A stretch of DNA of 64,000 nucleotides, taken from NCBI RefSeq assembly GCF_028994805.1, contig NZ_JAJQQP010000008.1:230534-294533 (forward strand), read 5' to 3'. This document shows positions 41,702 to 50,052 of this stretch, piece after piece. The translations under genes and the position numbers were made by a program. How positions within the stretch are numbered: position 1 is the first letter of the stretch; each line of letters opens with the position of its first letter. Source of the stretch: Promicromonospora iranensis. Lineage in GTDB: Bacteria; Actinomycetota; Actinomycetes; Actinomycetales; Cellulomonadaceae. The notes beneath the pieces are model-generated. The model had not been told where the DNA came from. It saw only the letters and a list, made by a program, of their open reading frames with translations, and did no database searches.

Positions 41702-42643
41702 ATGTCTACTTCAAGCGTCCGCCCGCTTCGCAGAGCCGTATTCGCCGCAGGGTCAGCACTCACCCTCGTTGCGCTGGCCGCGTGCTCGTCGACAGCCCCC
41801 GATGCCGGCGGTGGTGACGGTGCCAGCACGCTCGAGCAGCTCCAGGAGGAGGGCACCGTCACCGTCGCGTTCAACGGCGAGCGTCCCTACAGCTACGAGG
41901 ACGCCGGCGACCTCACCGGCGCCACCATCGCCCTCGACCGCGAGATCTTCGGCGCGCTCGGCGTCGACGAGGTCGAAGGTGTCCAGACCGAGTGGAACTC
42001 GCTCATCCCGGGCCTGACCGCCGGCCGGTACGACACCGTCAGCGCGGGCATGTCCATCCTGCCCGAGCGTTGCGAGCAGGCGCTCTTCTCCGAGCCCGAG
42101 ATCATGTACACCACCGCGTTCATGGTGCCGGAGGGCAACCCGGACAACCTGACGGACATGCAGTCCGCCAAGGACGCCGGCGTGAAGCTCGCCGTCCTGA
42201 GCGGTGCGATCGAGGAGGGCTATTCCGACTCGCTCGACATCGAGACCATCGCGGTGGGTACCCCGCAGGACGCTCTCGACGCCGTCACGTCCGGTCGTGC
42301 CGACGCCTCCGCGCTGACCGCCATCTCGCTGAACACCCTGGTCGAGCAGACGGACGCCCCGGTGGAGGTCACCGAGTCGTTCGTGGCCGTGATCGACGGT
42401 GTGCCGCAGATCGGCGCGGGCGCCGAAGCCTTCCCGCTGGGCGAGGAGGAGCTGCGCGACGCCTACAACGAGGAGCTCGCGAAGATCGTCTCGGACGAGG
42501 AGCGCTGGCTCGAGATCGTGGGCCCGTTCGGGTTCACCGCGGCCGAGCGTCCCGTCGAGGGTCTGACCACCGAGAAGCTCTGCGAGGGTGACCTCGAGAC
42601 GCTGGCCGAGGAGCTGGCTCCGGAGCTCGGCCTGGACGGCTGA
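41702..42643 (+). CDS. ehuB: Ectoine/hydroxyectoine-type ABC importer, substrate-binding lipoprotein
   Basis: A 313-residue periplasmic-binding-protein family 3 lipoprotein. The signal (PLRRAVFAAGSALTLVALAAC) ends in a lipobox, Cys about residue 26. The mature part has NGERPYSYEDAGDLTGATIA, EWNSLIPGLTAGRYDTVSAGMS and SEPEIMYTTAFMV, typical of EhuB-like and polar amino-acid receptors. The ATG at 41702 is preceded by GAAGGGA. It is the first of four genes with the order receptor, permease, permease, ATPase. The Ehu assignment comes from permease and ATPase features and the neighbouring BCCT carrier; another polar amino acid remains possible. Confidence 0.8.
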   Translation: MSTSSVRPLRRAVFAAGSALTLVALAACSSTAPDAGGGDGASTLEQLQEEGTVTVAFNGERPYSYEDAGDLTGATIALDREIFGALGVDEVEGVQTEWNSLIPGLTAGRYDTVSAGMSILPERCEQALFSEPEIMYTTAFMVPEGNPDNLTDMQSAKDAGVKLAVLSGAIEEGYSDSLDIETIAVGTPQDALDAVTSGRADASALTAISLNTLVEQTDAPVEVTESFVAVIDGVPQIGAGAEAFPLGEEELRDAYNEELAKIVSDEERWLEIVGPFGFTAAERPVEGLTTEKLCEGDLETLAEELAPELGLDG

Positions 42644-42651
42644 CCGAGCAC

Positions 42652-43434
42652 GTGTCGGAAAACCTTGAGACCTTCGCCGGACTGCTGCCGCAGTTCGGCG
42701 AAGGCATCCTCGTCACGCTCCAGCTCACTCTCGGCGGCGCGATCCTCGCACTGCTCGTCGCGTTCGTCCTGGGGCTCGGCGCGCGCGCACGCACTCGGTG
42801 GGCGAGCGTGCCGTCCCGTGTGGTCATGGAGTTCTTCCGCGGCACCTCGCTCGTCGTGCAGATCTTCTGGCTCTTCTACGTGCTGCCGCTCCCGCCGTTC
42901 TACGTGGAGCTCGACCCGATGGCCTGCGGGATCATCGCGCTCGGGCTCAACTACGGTGCGTACGCCTCCGAGGTCGTGCGCGGTTCGATCAACTCGGTCC
43001 ACAAGGGCCAGTGGGAGGCGGCGACCGCTCTTGACCTCGGCCCCGTGCACCGCCTGCGCCGGGTGATCCTGCCCCAGGCGTGGCCCCTGATGATCCCGAT
43101 GTTCACCAACCTGCTCATCCAGCTGGTCAAGGGATCCGCGCTGGCGGCGTACATCACGCTCCACGACCTCAACTTCATGATCGTGGAGCTGCGCAGGGGA
43201 ACGACCGACACGGTGTTCTCCTACACCGTGGGTCTGCTGCTCTACTTCGCGATCGCCTATGCGCTCACGCTGCTCATGAACGCGCTCGAGGCGCGGGCGA
43301 AGAACAAGGTCGGACAGGGGCCGTCGCTGCGTGAGATCTTGCGCGTGGCTCCCGTTCAGACCCGCGCCGAGGTGGGCACGCCGAAGCCGATGGTCACCAG
43401 CCAGCTGCCGCCTACGTCGAAGGGTGGTGTCTGA
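42652..43434 (+). CDS. ehuC: Ectoine-type ABC importer permease 1
   Basis: A 260-residue inner-membrane permease with five to six helices. The HisM-type leader GILVTLQLTLGGAILALLVA and FFRGTSLVVQIFWLFYVLP are followed by the ATPase-contact (EAA) loop GQWEAATALDLGPVHRLRRV. A 40-residue polar tail follows the last helix. The GTG at 42652 is 8 bp after the receptor stop. The TGA overlaps the ATG of permease 2 (TGATG), so stoichiometric translation is expected. Confidence 0.85.
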   Translation: MSENLETFAGLLPQFGEGILVTLQLTLGGAILALLVAFVLGLGARARTRWASVPSRVVMEFFRGTSLVVQIFWLFYVLPLPPFYVELDPMACGIIALGLNYGAYASEVVRGSINSVHKGQWEAATALDLGPVHRLRRVILPQAWPLMIPMFTNLLIQLVKGSALAAYITLHDLNFMIVELRRGTTDTVFSYTVGLLLYFAIAYALTLLMNALEARAKNKVGQGPSLREILRVAPVQTRAEVGTPKPMVTSQLPPTSKGGV

Positions 43435-44078
43435 TGGATACCGAGTTCTGGAGCTGGGAGCACGCCATCGCCGTGCTGCCCGAGCTGCTCCGTGGCCTGC
43501 AGATCACGATCCTCGCGACGGTGGTCGGCATGGTCATCGCCTCGATCCTCGGTCTGGTCGTCGCCATCGTGCGCCGCTCGCGCATGCGGGTGGTCACCTT
43601 CCCGGTCGGCTTCCTGGTCGAGTTCATCCGGTCCACGCCGCTGCTGGTGCAGCTCGTCTTCGCGAACCTGCTGTTCACGCAGTTCCCGTCGCTGGCCATC
43701 GGCTGTGTCGTGCTCGGCGTCCACTACGCGACGTACATGTCGGAGGTGTACCGCGCGGGCATCGACGCGGTGCCGAAGGGGCAGTGGGAAGCGTCGATCG
43801 CGCTGGATCTTCCGCGCTCGCGCACCTGGCGGGCCGTCGTGCTGCCGCAGGCGATCCGCAACACCCTGCCGGGCCTCGGGAACTACGCGATCTCCATGTT
43901 CAAGGAGACGCCGTTCCTCGCCTTCATCTACGTCGTCGAGATGTACGCGGCCGCCCAGGCGTACGGCGGCTCGAACTTCCGCTACATGGAGGCGATCACG
44001 ATGGTCGGCCTGCTGTTCCTGCTGGTGAGCTACCCGACCTCGCTGCTCGTCCGCCGATTGGAGAACCGCCTTGCCTGA
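43434..44078 (+). CDS. ehuD: Ectoine-type ABC importer permease 2
   Basis: A 214-residue permease. It begins with the WSWEHAIAVLPELLRGLQIT pattern of EhuD-like proteins, has FIRSTPLLVQLVFANLLF, and an EAA loop GQWEASIALDLPRSRTWRAV. LPGLGNYAISMFKETPFLAF is a strong EhuD landmark. It overlaps the upstream permease by one nt and the ATPase by 8 nt. Together the two permeases form the heterodimeric channel. Confidence 0.86.
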   Translation: MDTEFWSWEHAIAVLPELLRGLQITILATVVGMVIASILGLVVAIVRRSRMRVVTFPVGFLVEFIRSTPLLVQLVFANLLFTQFPSLAIGCVVLGVHYATYMSEVYRAGIDAVPKGQWEASIALDLPRSRTWRAVVLPQAIRNTLPGLGNYAISMFKETPFLAFIYVVEMYAAAQAYGGSNFRYMEAITMVGLLFLLVSYPTSLLVRRLENRLA

Positions 44079-44850
44079 GAATGACACCACCCCTGCGATC
44101 CAGTTCCAGGGGGTCGTCAAGCGCTTCGGCGACAACGTCGTTCTCGACGGCCTGGACTTCACCGTCGCCCAGGGCGACCGGGTGACCCTGATCGGTCCGT
44201 CGGGCTCCGGCAAGACGACCATCCTGCGCCTGCTCATGACGCTGGAGGAGGCGAACGACGGCCTCATCTACATCGACGGCGACCCGTACACGCACGAGAT
44301 GCGCGGCGACAAGCGGGTAGCCATCCCGGACAAGCGGCGCAGCCTCGTGCGGCGCCGGGTCGGGATGGTCTTCCAGCAGTTCAACCTGTTCCCCAACATG
44401 ACGGTGCTGGAGAACATCATCGAGGCGCCGATCCACGTGCTCGGCAAGTCCAAGGCGGAGGCGATCGCCATCGCCGAGGAGCTCCTGGACAAGGTCGGCC
44501 TGTCGGACAAGCGGGACGAGCGCCCGAACAAGCTGTCCGGCGGGCAGCAGCAGCGTGTGGCCATCGCGCGGGCGCTTGCCATGGAGCCCGAGATCCTGCT
44601 GCTCGACGAGGTGACCTCGGCGCTGGACCCGGAGCTCGTCGCCGACGTGCTCGGTGTGCTCCGGAACATCGCCGAGACCACGGACATCACGATGCTGATC
44701 GTCACGCACGAGATGCAGTTCGCCCGGGAGGTCTCCAACCGGGTGCTGATGTTCGACAAGGGAAAGATCATCGAGGAGGCCGACCCCGAGACGATCTTCA
44801 CGTCGCCGGCCCACGAGCGGACCCAGGAGTTCCTCCGCGCGATCCTCTGA
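44071..44850 (+). CDS. ehuA: Ectoine-type ABC importer ATPase
   Basis: A 259-residue ATP-binding subunit with complete motifs: Walker A GPSGSGKTTI, Q-loop VFQQFNLFPNMTV, signature LSGGQQQRVAIARALAMEP, Walker B LLLDEVTSALDPEL and H-loop VTHEMQFAREV. A lysine/arginine-rich insertion between Walker A and the Q-loop (KRVAIPDKRRSLVRRRVG) resembles EhuA proteins. The TTG at 44071 has TTGGAGAA about 8 nt upstream and lies inside the permease gene's end. An imperfect 22-bp hairpin follows the stop and closes the operon. Confidence 0.9.
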   Translation: MPENDTTPAIQFQGVVKRFGDNVVLDGLDFTVAQGDRVTLIGPSGSGKTTILRLLMTLEEANDGLIYIDGDPYTHEMRGDKRVAIPDKRRSLVRRRVGMVFQQFNLFPNMTVLENIIEAPIHVLGKSKAEAIAIAEELLDKVGLSDKRDERPNKLSGGQQQRVAIARALAMEPEILLLDEVTSALDPELVADVLGVLRNIAETTDITMLIVTHEMQFAREVSNRVLMFDKGKIIEEADPETIFTSPAHERTQEFLRAIL

Positions 44851-44865
44851 CCGTCCACCCGCTGT

Positions 44866-44930
44866 AGGACGACCCCTGCACACTGCACGCGACACGCCGA
44901 TGGCGGGCTGCAGAGTGGAGGGGTCGTTCT
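44866..44930 (+). terminator. Long imperfect hairpin closing the ehu operon
   Basis: Arms 44866-44887 and 44909-44930 pair over 22 bp with three mismatches (core ACGACCCCT / AGGGGTCGT), 15 bp after the ATPase stop and before a convergent tRNA gene. No U-tract. Confidence 0.6.
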
Positions 44931-44965
44931 GTCGAGGAGCGCCAAGGGGCGCGTCCTGCGAGAGG

Positions 44966-45038
44966 TGCGCCTGGGCAGACTCGAACTGCCGACACCCGCT
45001 TTAGGAGAGCGGTGCTCTATCCACTGAGCTACAGGCGC
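44966..45038 (-). tRNA. tRNA-Arg (anticodon CCT)
   Basis: Read on the minus strand, 73 nt fold as a full cloverleaf: acceptor GCGCCTG/CAGGCGC, D-arm with TAGCTCAGTGGATAGAGCA, anticodon stem CCGCT/AGCGG with loop CTCCTAA (anticodon CCT, reading AGG), and T-loop TTCGAGT. Discriminator A is present; CCA is not encoded (CC then T). Confidence 0.97.
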
Positions 45039-45149
45039 TCACGCCTCTCCCCGGGGGAGGGGCGCGTCCGGTGTCGGGCAGTGCCCGGGCCGGCGCACAC
45101 AGCCTAGCGTCAGCCCGGCCCCGTGCGCGAAGTCCGACCTTCGACAGCG

Positions 45150-45178
45150 TTGTCACATTTTGGCAACATGGGTGACAA
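45150..45178. promoter_or_regulatory. Inverted repeat upstream of the opp-type operon
   Basis: TTGTCAC and GTGACAA form perfect 7-bp arms separated by 15 bp, about 100 bp upstream of the substrate-binding protein gene, followed by a TTGACG (-35-like) at 45182. It is a candidate regulator site; no partner is identified. Confidence 0.35.
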
Positions 45179-45281
45179 ACCTTGACGTGTCCGCCAATAG
45201 GGCAGAACGATGCTCAGCAACCCGGTGCGACGGCGCACCGGGTCCGCACGACGGCCGTGCGGGTGGACGAGAGGATCAATG

Positions 45282-47054
45282 ATGTTCCTTCGACAGACCA
45301 GGTCTCGGGGCACGTTGGCCCTGGCGACGGCCGCGGTGACCGGATTGCTGCTGGCAGGCTGCTCCGGCGGCGGTGGGAGCGCACCCACGGAAGCGCCCAA
45401 CCCGTACGCGACAGCCGAGGGAATGGATTCGGCGACCGAGCTCGTGGGTGAGTACCCCCGCGAGGAGACGCTCTTCACGAGCGGCACCCAGTGGGGACCG
45501 CCGTCGTCGTGGAACCCGATCCCCGGTGCCGGCGGTGCGACCGGCCTGGGCGGTCTGCTCTACGAACCGCTGTTCCAGTTCGACCCGATCACCCTCGAGC
45601 TGAAGCCCTGGCTCGCCGAGGGCGGCGAGTGGACCGGCGACGACACCTACGAGCTCACCCTCCGTGAGGGCCTGACGTGGCAGGACGGCGAGACGCTCGA
45701 CGCCGACGACGTGGCCTTCACCGCGGAGCTCGGCAAGGTCGACGCCGTGCCGTGGAGCAACCTGTGGACCTGGCTGGACAAGGTGGAGGCCACGAGCCCC
45801 ACCACCGTGGAGTTCACGTTCTCCGACCCCCGCTACCAGGAGTGGGACAACTGGCTCTACACCACCATGATCCTGCCGGAGCACATCATGGGTGAGTGGT
45901 CGGACGACGAGCTGCTGTCCAACCCGAACGAGGACCCGATCGGGTCCGGGGCGTTCAAGTTCTCCGCCGTCGGGCAGGACCGCATGGTCTGGGAGCGCAA
46001 CGACGACTGGTGGGCCAAGAGCGAGCTCGGCCTGGAGATGCCGATGAAGTACATCGTCGACGTCGTGAACACCTCCAACGAGGTGGCGCTCGGCCTGATG
46101 CTGTCCGGCAGCCTCGACCTGAGCAACAACTTCCTGCCCGGCGTCAACACGCTCGCCGACTCCGGCCAGGTCAGCACCTACTACGACGGCGAGCCGTACA
46201 TGCTGGCGGCAGCCTCGGCGAACCTGATCCCGAACCAGACGCGGGCACCGATGGACGACGTCGACTTCCGGCAGGCGCTGGCGCGCTCGATCGACGTCGA
46301 CAAGATCGTCGCGAACGCCTACGGCGGCCTGGTGTCGAAGGCTCACCCGTCCGGCCTCGTGCCGGCGTTCGAGGAGTACTACGACGAGGACGTCGCCGCC
46401 GAGCACGGCTATACGTTCGACGCGGAGGAGGCCAAGTCGATCCTGGCCGACGCCGGGTACGAGGACACCGACGGTGACGGGTTCGTCGAGACGCCCGACG
46501 GCGAGACGATCGACCTCAAGCTGATCGTCCCGGCCGGCTGGACCGACTGGATGGAGTCGGCGCGCGTCATCGCGGAGGACGCCTCCGCGGTCGGTATCAA
46601 GGTCACCGCCGACTTCCCCGACGCGGGCGCCGTCGACGACGCACGGGCCACCGGCGACTTCGACCTGCTCATCAACGGCAACGCGGGTATCAGCAACACG
46701 CCGTGGACCTACTACAACTACGCGTTCTACCAGCCCGTCCAGGAGCAGATGCTGGCCGGTAACTTCGGCCGCTACGAGGACGAGGAAGCCTGGGACCTGG
46801 TGCAGGACCTGTCCCGGACCGAGAGCGGCACACCGGAGTTCTCCGAGACGCTCTCCCAGGTCCAGGAGAAGTTCATGACCGACCTGCCCGCCATCCCGCT
46901 CTGGTACAACGGCGCGTGGGCCCAGTACAACGAGTCGCAGTGGACGAACTGGCCCACGGAGGGGCGTGAGGACGCCTACTTCCCCGTGATGTGGAACGGG
47001 TACGTGCAGATGGGTGGTCTCAACACGCTGCTCGCCCTCGAACCGGCCTCCTGA
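45282..47054 (+). CDS. Family-5 extracellular solute-binding lipoprotein (peptide/oligosaccharide ABC importer)
   Basis: A 590-residue DppA/OppA-type receptor. The signal RGTLALATAAVTGLLLAGC ends in a lipobox. The mature domain has LYEPLFQFDPITLELKPWLA, YELTLREGLTWQDGETLDAD, AFTAELGKV, FRQALARSIDVDKIV and a late PAIPLWYNGAWAQYN, all family-5 landmarks. The ATG at 45282 follows GAGAGGA by 6 nt; an adjacent ATG at 45279 is possible. It heads a complete five-gene operon. Family-5 systems in plant-biomass degraders often import cello- or xylo-oligosaccharides, so either oligosaccharides or peptides may be the substrate. Confidence 0.9.
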   Translation: MFLRQTRSRGTLALATAAVTGLLLAGCSGGGGSAPTEAPNPYATAEGMDSATELVGEYPREETLFTSGTQWGPPSSWNPIPGAGGATGLGGLLYEPLFQFDPITLELKPWLAEGGEWTGDDTYELTLREGLTWQDGETLDADDVAFTAELGKVDAVPWSNLWTWLDKVEATSPTTVEFTFSDPRYQEWDNWLYTTMILPEHIMGEWSDDELLSNPNEDPIGSGAFKFSAVGQDRMVWERNDDWWAKSELGLEMPMKYIVDVVNTSNEVALGLMLSGSLDLSNNFLPGVNTLADSGQVSTYYDGEPYMLAAASANLIPNQTRAPMDDVDFRQALARSIDVDKIVANAYGGLVSKAHPSGLVPAFEEYYDEDVAAEHGYTFDAEEAKSILADAGYEDTDGDGFVETPDGETIDLKLIVPAGWTDWMESARVIAEDASAVGIKVTADFPDAGAVDDARATGDFDLLINGNAGISNTPWTYYNYAFYQPVQEQMLAGNFGRYEDEEAWDLVQDLSRTESGTPEFSETLSQVQEKFMTDLPAIPLWYNGAWAQYNESQWTNWPTEGREDAYFPVMWNGYVQMGGLNTLLALEPAS

Positions 47055-47057
47055 CGT

Positions 47058-48053
47058 ATGCGCGGATATCTCGCACGCAAGACCCTGGTCTACGGCCTGA
47101 CCTTCGTCGTAGCGGTCACGCTGAACTGGCTGATCCCCCGGCTCATGCCGGGGGATCCGGTTCAGCGGATGGTGGCGCGCGCCGCCGTCCAGCACCCCGA
47201 GACGATCGCGTCGATGACCGACTACTACGAGCGCACCTTCGGTCTGGACCTGCCGGTCTGGCAGCAGTACCTGAACTACTGGGCTGCGCTGTTCCGCGGT
47301 GACCTGGGCACCAGCGTGTGGCTGTTCCCCGCGCCGGTGAGCCAGGTCGTGCTCGACGCCGTCCCGTACACGCTGGGCATCATGATCCCGGCCATCCTGC
47401 TCAGCTGGGTGGTCGGCAACAGCGTGGGCGCGATGGCGGCGCGCAGCCGCTGGCTCGACAACGTGGCCCTGCCCATCGGGTACCTGATCACCGCCATGCC
47501 GTACATGTGGCTCGCGATCCTGCTCGCGTGGGGCTTCGGCGTGGCGCTCGGCTGGTTCCCCGTGGCCGGCGGATACGACTTCGGCCTGGTGCCGCAGTGG
47601 TCGTGGTCGTTCGCCCTGGACCTGCTGCAGCACTGGGTGCTGCCGTTCCTGTCACTGTTCCTGGTGGCGCTCGGCGGCTGGGCGATCGGTATGCGGAACC
47701 TGATCATCTACGAGCTCGAGTCGGACTACTCGAACTACCTCGCCGCGCTCGGCGCGCCGAAGCGGCTCATCCGGAAGTACGCGTTCCGCAACGCGATGCT
47801 GCCGCAGATCACCGGACTCGCGCTGCAGCTCGGCACCATCCTGGGCGGTGCCCTGGTGACCGAGATCGTGTTCGCCTACCCGGGGCTGGGCAGGCTCGTA
47901 CTGTCCGCCATCCAGAACCAGGACTTCTTCCTGCTGCAGGGCACCCTGCTGTTCGTGGTGATCGGCGTGCTCCTGGCCAACTTCGTGATCGACATCGTCT
48001 ACGTGCTGGTCGACCCCCGCACGCGGACCGGACTGACGGGGGCGACCGCATGA
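47058..48053 (+). CDS. Opp/Dpp-type ABC permease (OppB-like)
   Basis: A 331-residue permease with six helices. The N-terminal KTLVYGLTFVVAVTLNWLIP and RLMPGDPVQRMV are typical of this class; the large exoplasmic loop contains YERTFGLDLPVWQQYLNYW and the EAA loop is NYLAALGAPKRLIRKYAFRNAM. TEIVFAYPGLGRLVLSAIQN is diagnostic of OppB-like proteins. The ATG lies 3 bp after the receptor stop. Its TGA stop forms the first bases of repeat copy C, which separates it from the next permease gene by 105 bp. Confidence 0.92.
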   Translation: MRGYLARKTLVYGLTFVVAVTLNWLIPRLMPGDPVQRMVARAAVQHPETIASMTDYYERTFGLDLPVWQQYLNYWAALFRGDLGTSVWLFPAPVSQVVLDAVPYTLGIMIPAILLSWVVGNSVGAMAARSRWLDNVALPIGYLITAMPYMWLAILLAWGFGVALGWFPVAGGYDFGLVPQWSWSFALDLLQHWVLPFLSLFLVALGGWAIGMRNLIIYELESDYSNYLAALGAPKRLIRKYAFRNAMLPQITGLALQLGTILGGALVTEIVFAYPGLGRLVLSAIQNQDFFLLQGTLLFVVIGVLLANFVIDIVYVLVDPRTRTGLTGATA

Positions 48054-48139
48054 GCCGAAGGCGCAGCGGAGGGTGGGGGCCGAGGTACGAGGTGCCCGCC
48101 CGTAGCGGAGCCGCAGGCTCGTGCGGAAAGAGAACGACA
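48051..48139 (+). repeat. Stop-codon-linked 89-bp dispersed repeat, copy C
   Basis: It begins at the oppB-like TGA (TGAGCC) and ends 89 nt later, where TGAGCC recurs at 48140. A 13-bp direct repeat CATGAGCCGAAGG is present at 48049-48061 and 48138-48150, bracketing the unit as if by insertion or duplication. Removing one unit would leave GCCGAAGGAGAAAGGC between the two operon genes, an ordinary Shine-Dalgarno spacer. An ATG at 48050 opens a 30-codon frame (MSRRRSGGWGPR beginning) ending at 48142. Confidence 0.85.
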
Positions 48140-48158
48140 TGAGCCGAAGGAGAAAGGC

Positions 48159-49100
48159 ATGACGGCGACTCAACCCACGGCGGCGCCCGGGGCCGAGGCG
48201 GGCGAAACGCCCGGCGTGACCGGCCCGGTGGCGTCGGGCGGCCGCAAGGCACAGGGCGACGTGCGCGAGACCCTGTACTTCGCCCTGCGCAACCCCAAGG
48301 TGCTGATCGGTCTGGTGGTGGTGCTCGGGTTCCTGCTGCTCGGGCTGCTCGGCCCGCTGTTCCTGCGGCACGCGCCGATGGACTACGCCGGCCCGCCCAT
48401 GGCACCGCCGTCGGCGGACTTCCCGTTCGGTACGACGACGTTCGGCCAGGACGTCTTCGCGCAGTTCGTCGCGGGCCTGCGGTCCACGTTCCTCGTCGGC
48501 CTCCTGGGCGGCGGGGTGGCCGCGGTGATCGGCATGACCATCGGGTTCGTGGCCGGCTACCGCGGCGGCCTGATCGACGAGCTGCTCAACATGCTCACCA
48601 ACGTGGTGCTCGTGATCCCGGGCTTCGTGGTGCTCATCATCATCAACGCCTACCTGGGCGTGCGCAGCGTCCCGATGCAGGCGCTGTACATCGGCATCTT
48701 CACCTGGCCGTGGGTGGCGCGTGCCGTCCGCTCGCAGACCCTGTCGCTGCGGTCCCGGGACTTCATCGACCTGGCCCGGCTGTCGGGCGTGGGGGTGGGC
48801 ACGATCCTGCGGCGCGAGGTCGCGCCCAACATGTACTCCTACCTCTTCATGACGTTCGTGCTGCTGTTCGGCGGTTCCATCCTCACGGCCGCGTCGCTCG
48901 ACTTCATCGGGCTGGGACCCACCAACGCGATGTCGCTCGGCCTGATGATGAACCAGGCCGTGCAGTGGAGCGCGCTTCATCTGGGGCTGTGGTGGTGGTT
49001 CATCCCGCCCGGGCTGGGCATCACCCTCATCGTGGGCTCGCTCTACATCATGAACGTCGGCCTCGACGAGGTCTTCAACCCCAAGCTGCGGGAGATGTGA
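48159..49100 (+). CDS. Opp/Dpp-type ABC permease (OppC-like)
   Basis: A 313-residue permease. A polar, Pro/Gly/Ala-rich 35-residue leader precedes the first helix (VLIGLVVVLGFLLLGLLGPL); FPFGTTTFGQDVFAQFVAGL is the conserved OppC/DppC region (usually GTDxxGRD), and FIDLARLSGVGVGTILRREV the EAA loop. SLDFIGLGPTNAMSLGLMM is a family landmark. The ATG at 48159 follows GAAGGAGAAAGG. It pairs with the OppB-like subunit despite the intervening repeat. Confidence 0.92.
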   Translation: MTATQPTAAPGAEAGETPGVTGPVASGGRKAQGDVRETLYFALRNPKVLIGLVVVLGFLLLGLLGPLFLRHAPMDYAGPPMAPPSADFPFGTTTFGQDVFAQFVAGLRSTFLVGLLGGGVAAVIGMTIGFVAGYRGGLIDELLNMLTNVVLVIPGFVVLIIINAYLGVRSVPMQALYIGIFTWPWVARAVRSQTLSLRSRDFIDLARLSGVGVGTILRREVAPNMYSYLFMTFVLLFGGSILTAASLDFIGLGPTNAMSLGLMMNQAVQWSALHLGLWWWFIPPGLGITLIVGSLYIMNVGLDEVFNPKLREM

Positions 49101-49101
49101 C

Positions 49102-50052
49102 ATGGCCCTGGCTGTGAACGACCTCAAGGTCTGGTACCGCACCCGTCGCGGCGACGTGAAGGCCCTCGACGGCGTCACCTTCGAGGTGGCGGACGGCGAG
49201 ATCATGGGCATCGCCGGCGAGTCCGGCTGCGGCAAGACGACGCTCGGCAAGGCCCTGATCCGCCTCGACACGCGCATGAAGCACGTGGGCGGCACGGTGG
49301 TCCTCGACGACGACGAGCTGCCGCTGGCCGACGACGCCGCCATGCGCCGGCACCGTTACCGCGAGGTGTCCCTCATCCCGCAGTACGCGATGTCCGCGAT
49401 GAACCCGACCCGCAAGATCGGCCGGATGATCCGCGACCTGCTCTCCGCGCACAACGTGCGGTACACGGAGGTGCTGCCCGAGCTCGAACGGCGGCTCAAG
49501 CTCGTCGGGCTCGAGACCGACGTGCTGGGGCGCTACCCCATCGAGCTGTCCGGCGGCATGAAGCAGCGCGTCGTCCTCGTGCTGTCCACGCTGCTGAACC
49601 CGTCGCTGCTGATCGGGGACGAGGTGACGTCAGCGCTCGACGTCTCCTCGCAGAAGGCGGTGGCCCGGGCGCTCGTCGAGTTCCGCGACCACGGCTTCGT
49701 GAAGTCGATGATCGTCATCACGCACGACATCTCCGTGCTGTTCCAGGTGGCCGACACCATCCTCGTCATGTACGCCGGGCACCTCGCCGAGAAGGCCCCC
49801 GCCAAGACGATCATCAGCGCCCCCCTGCATCCCTACACCAAGATGCTCATCGGGGCGCTGCCCAAGGTCGGTGACCGGTACGAGGAGCAGCAGCTCGAGG
49901 GCATCGAGGGGCGGCCCCCGTCGCTCCTCGAGCCGCCCGCCGGGTGCCGGTTCCGCGACCGTTGCCCCCTGGCGCACGACAAGTGTGCCGAGGCGCCGCC
50001 CTTCCGCGAGGTGTCCGAGGGGCACCACGTCGCCTGCTGGGCGGTGAGCTGA
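49102..50052 (+). CDS. Opp/Dpp-type ABC ATPase (OppD-like)
   Basis: A 316-residue ATPase. Walker A is GESGCGKTTLGKALI, signature ELSGGMKQRVVLVLS, Walker B LLIGDEVTSALDVSSQ, H-loop VITHDISVLFQ. The C-terminal oligopeptide-transporter extension has HPYTKMLIGALP and four Cys-type positions for an Fe-S or metal site (GCRFRDRCPLAHDKCAE), as in OppD/DppD. It starts 1 bp after the permease stop; its own stop overlaps the OppF-like ATG by one nt. Confidence 0.94.
   Translation: MALAVNDLKVWYRTRRGDVKALDGVTFEVADGEIMGIAGESGCGKTTLGKALIRLDTRMKHVGGTVVLDDDELPLADDAAMRRHRYREVSLIPQYAMSAMNPTRKIGRMIRDLLSAHNVRYTEVLPELERRLKLVGLETDVLGRYPIELSGGMKQRVVLVLSTLLNPSLLIGDEVTSALDVSSQKAVARALVEFRDHGFVKSMIVITHDISVLFQVADTILVMYAGHLAEKAPAKTIISAPLHPYTKMLIGALPKVGDRYEEQQLEGIEGRPPSLLEPPAGCRFRDRCPLAHDKCAEAPPFREVSEGHHVACWAVS

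Noticed and set aside
44966-45038. tRNA-Arg as an integration site for a genomic island
   Set aside because: No integrase nearby and no direct repeat of the tRNA 3' end was found; flanking genes look like normal core or transport genes.
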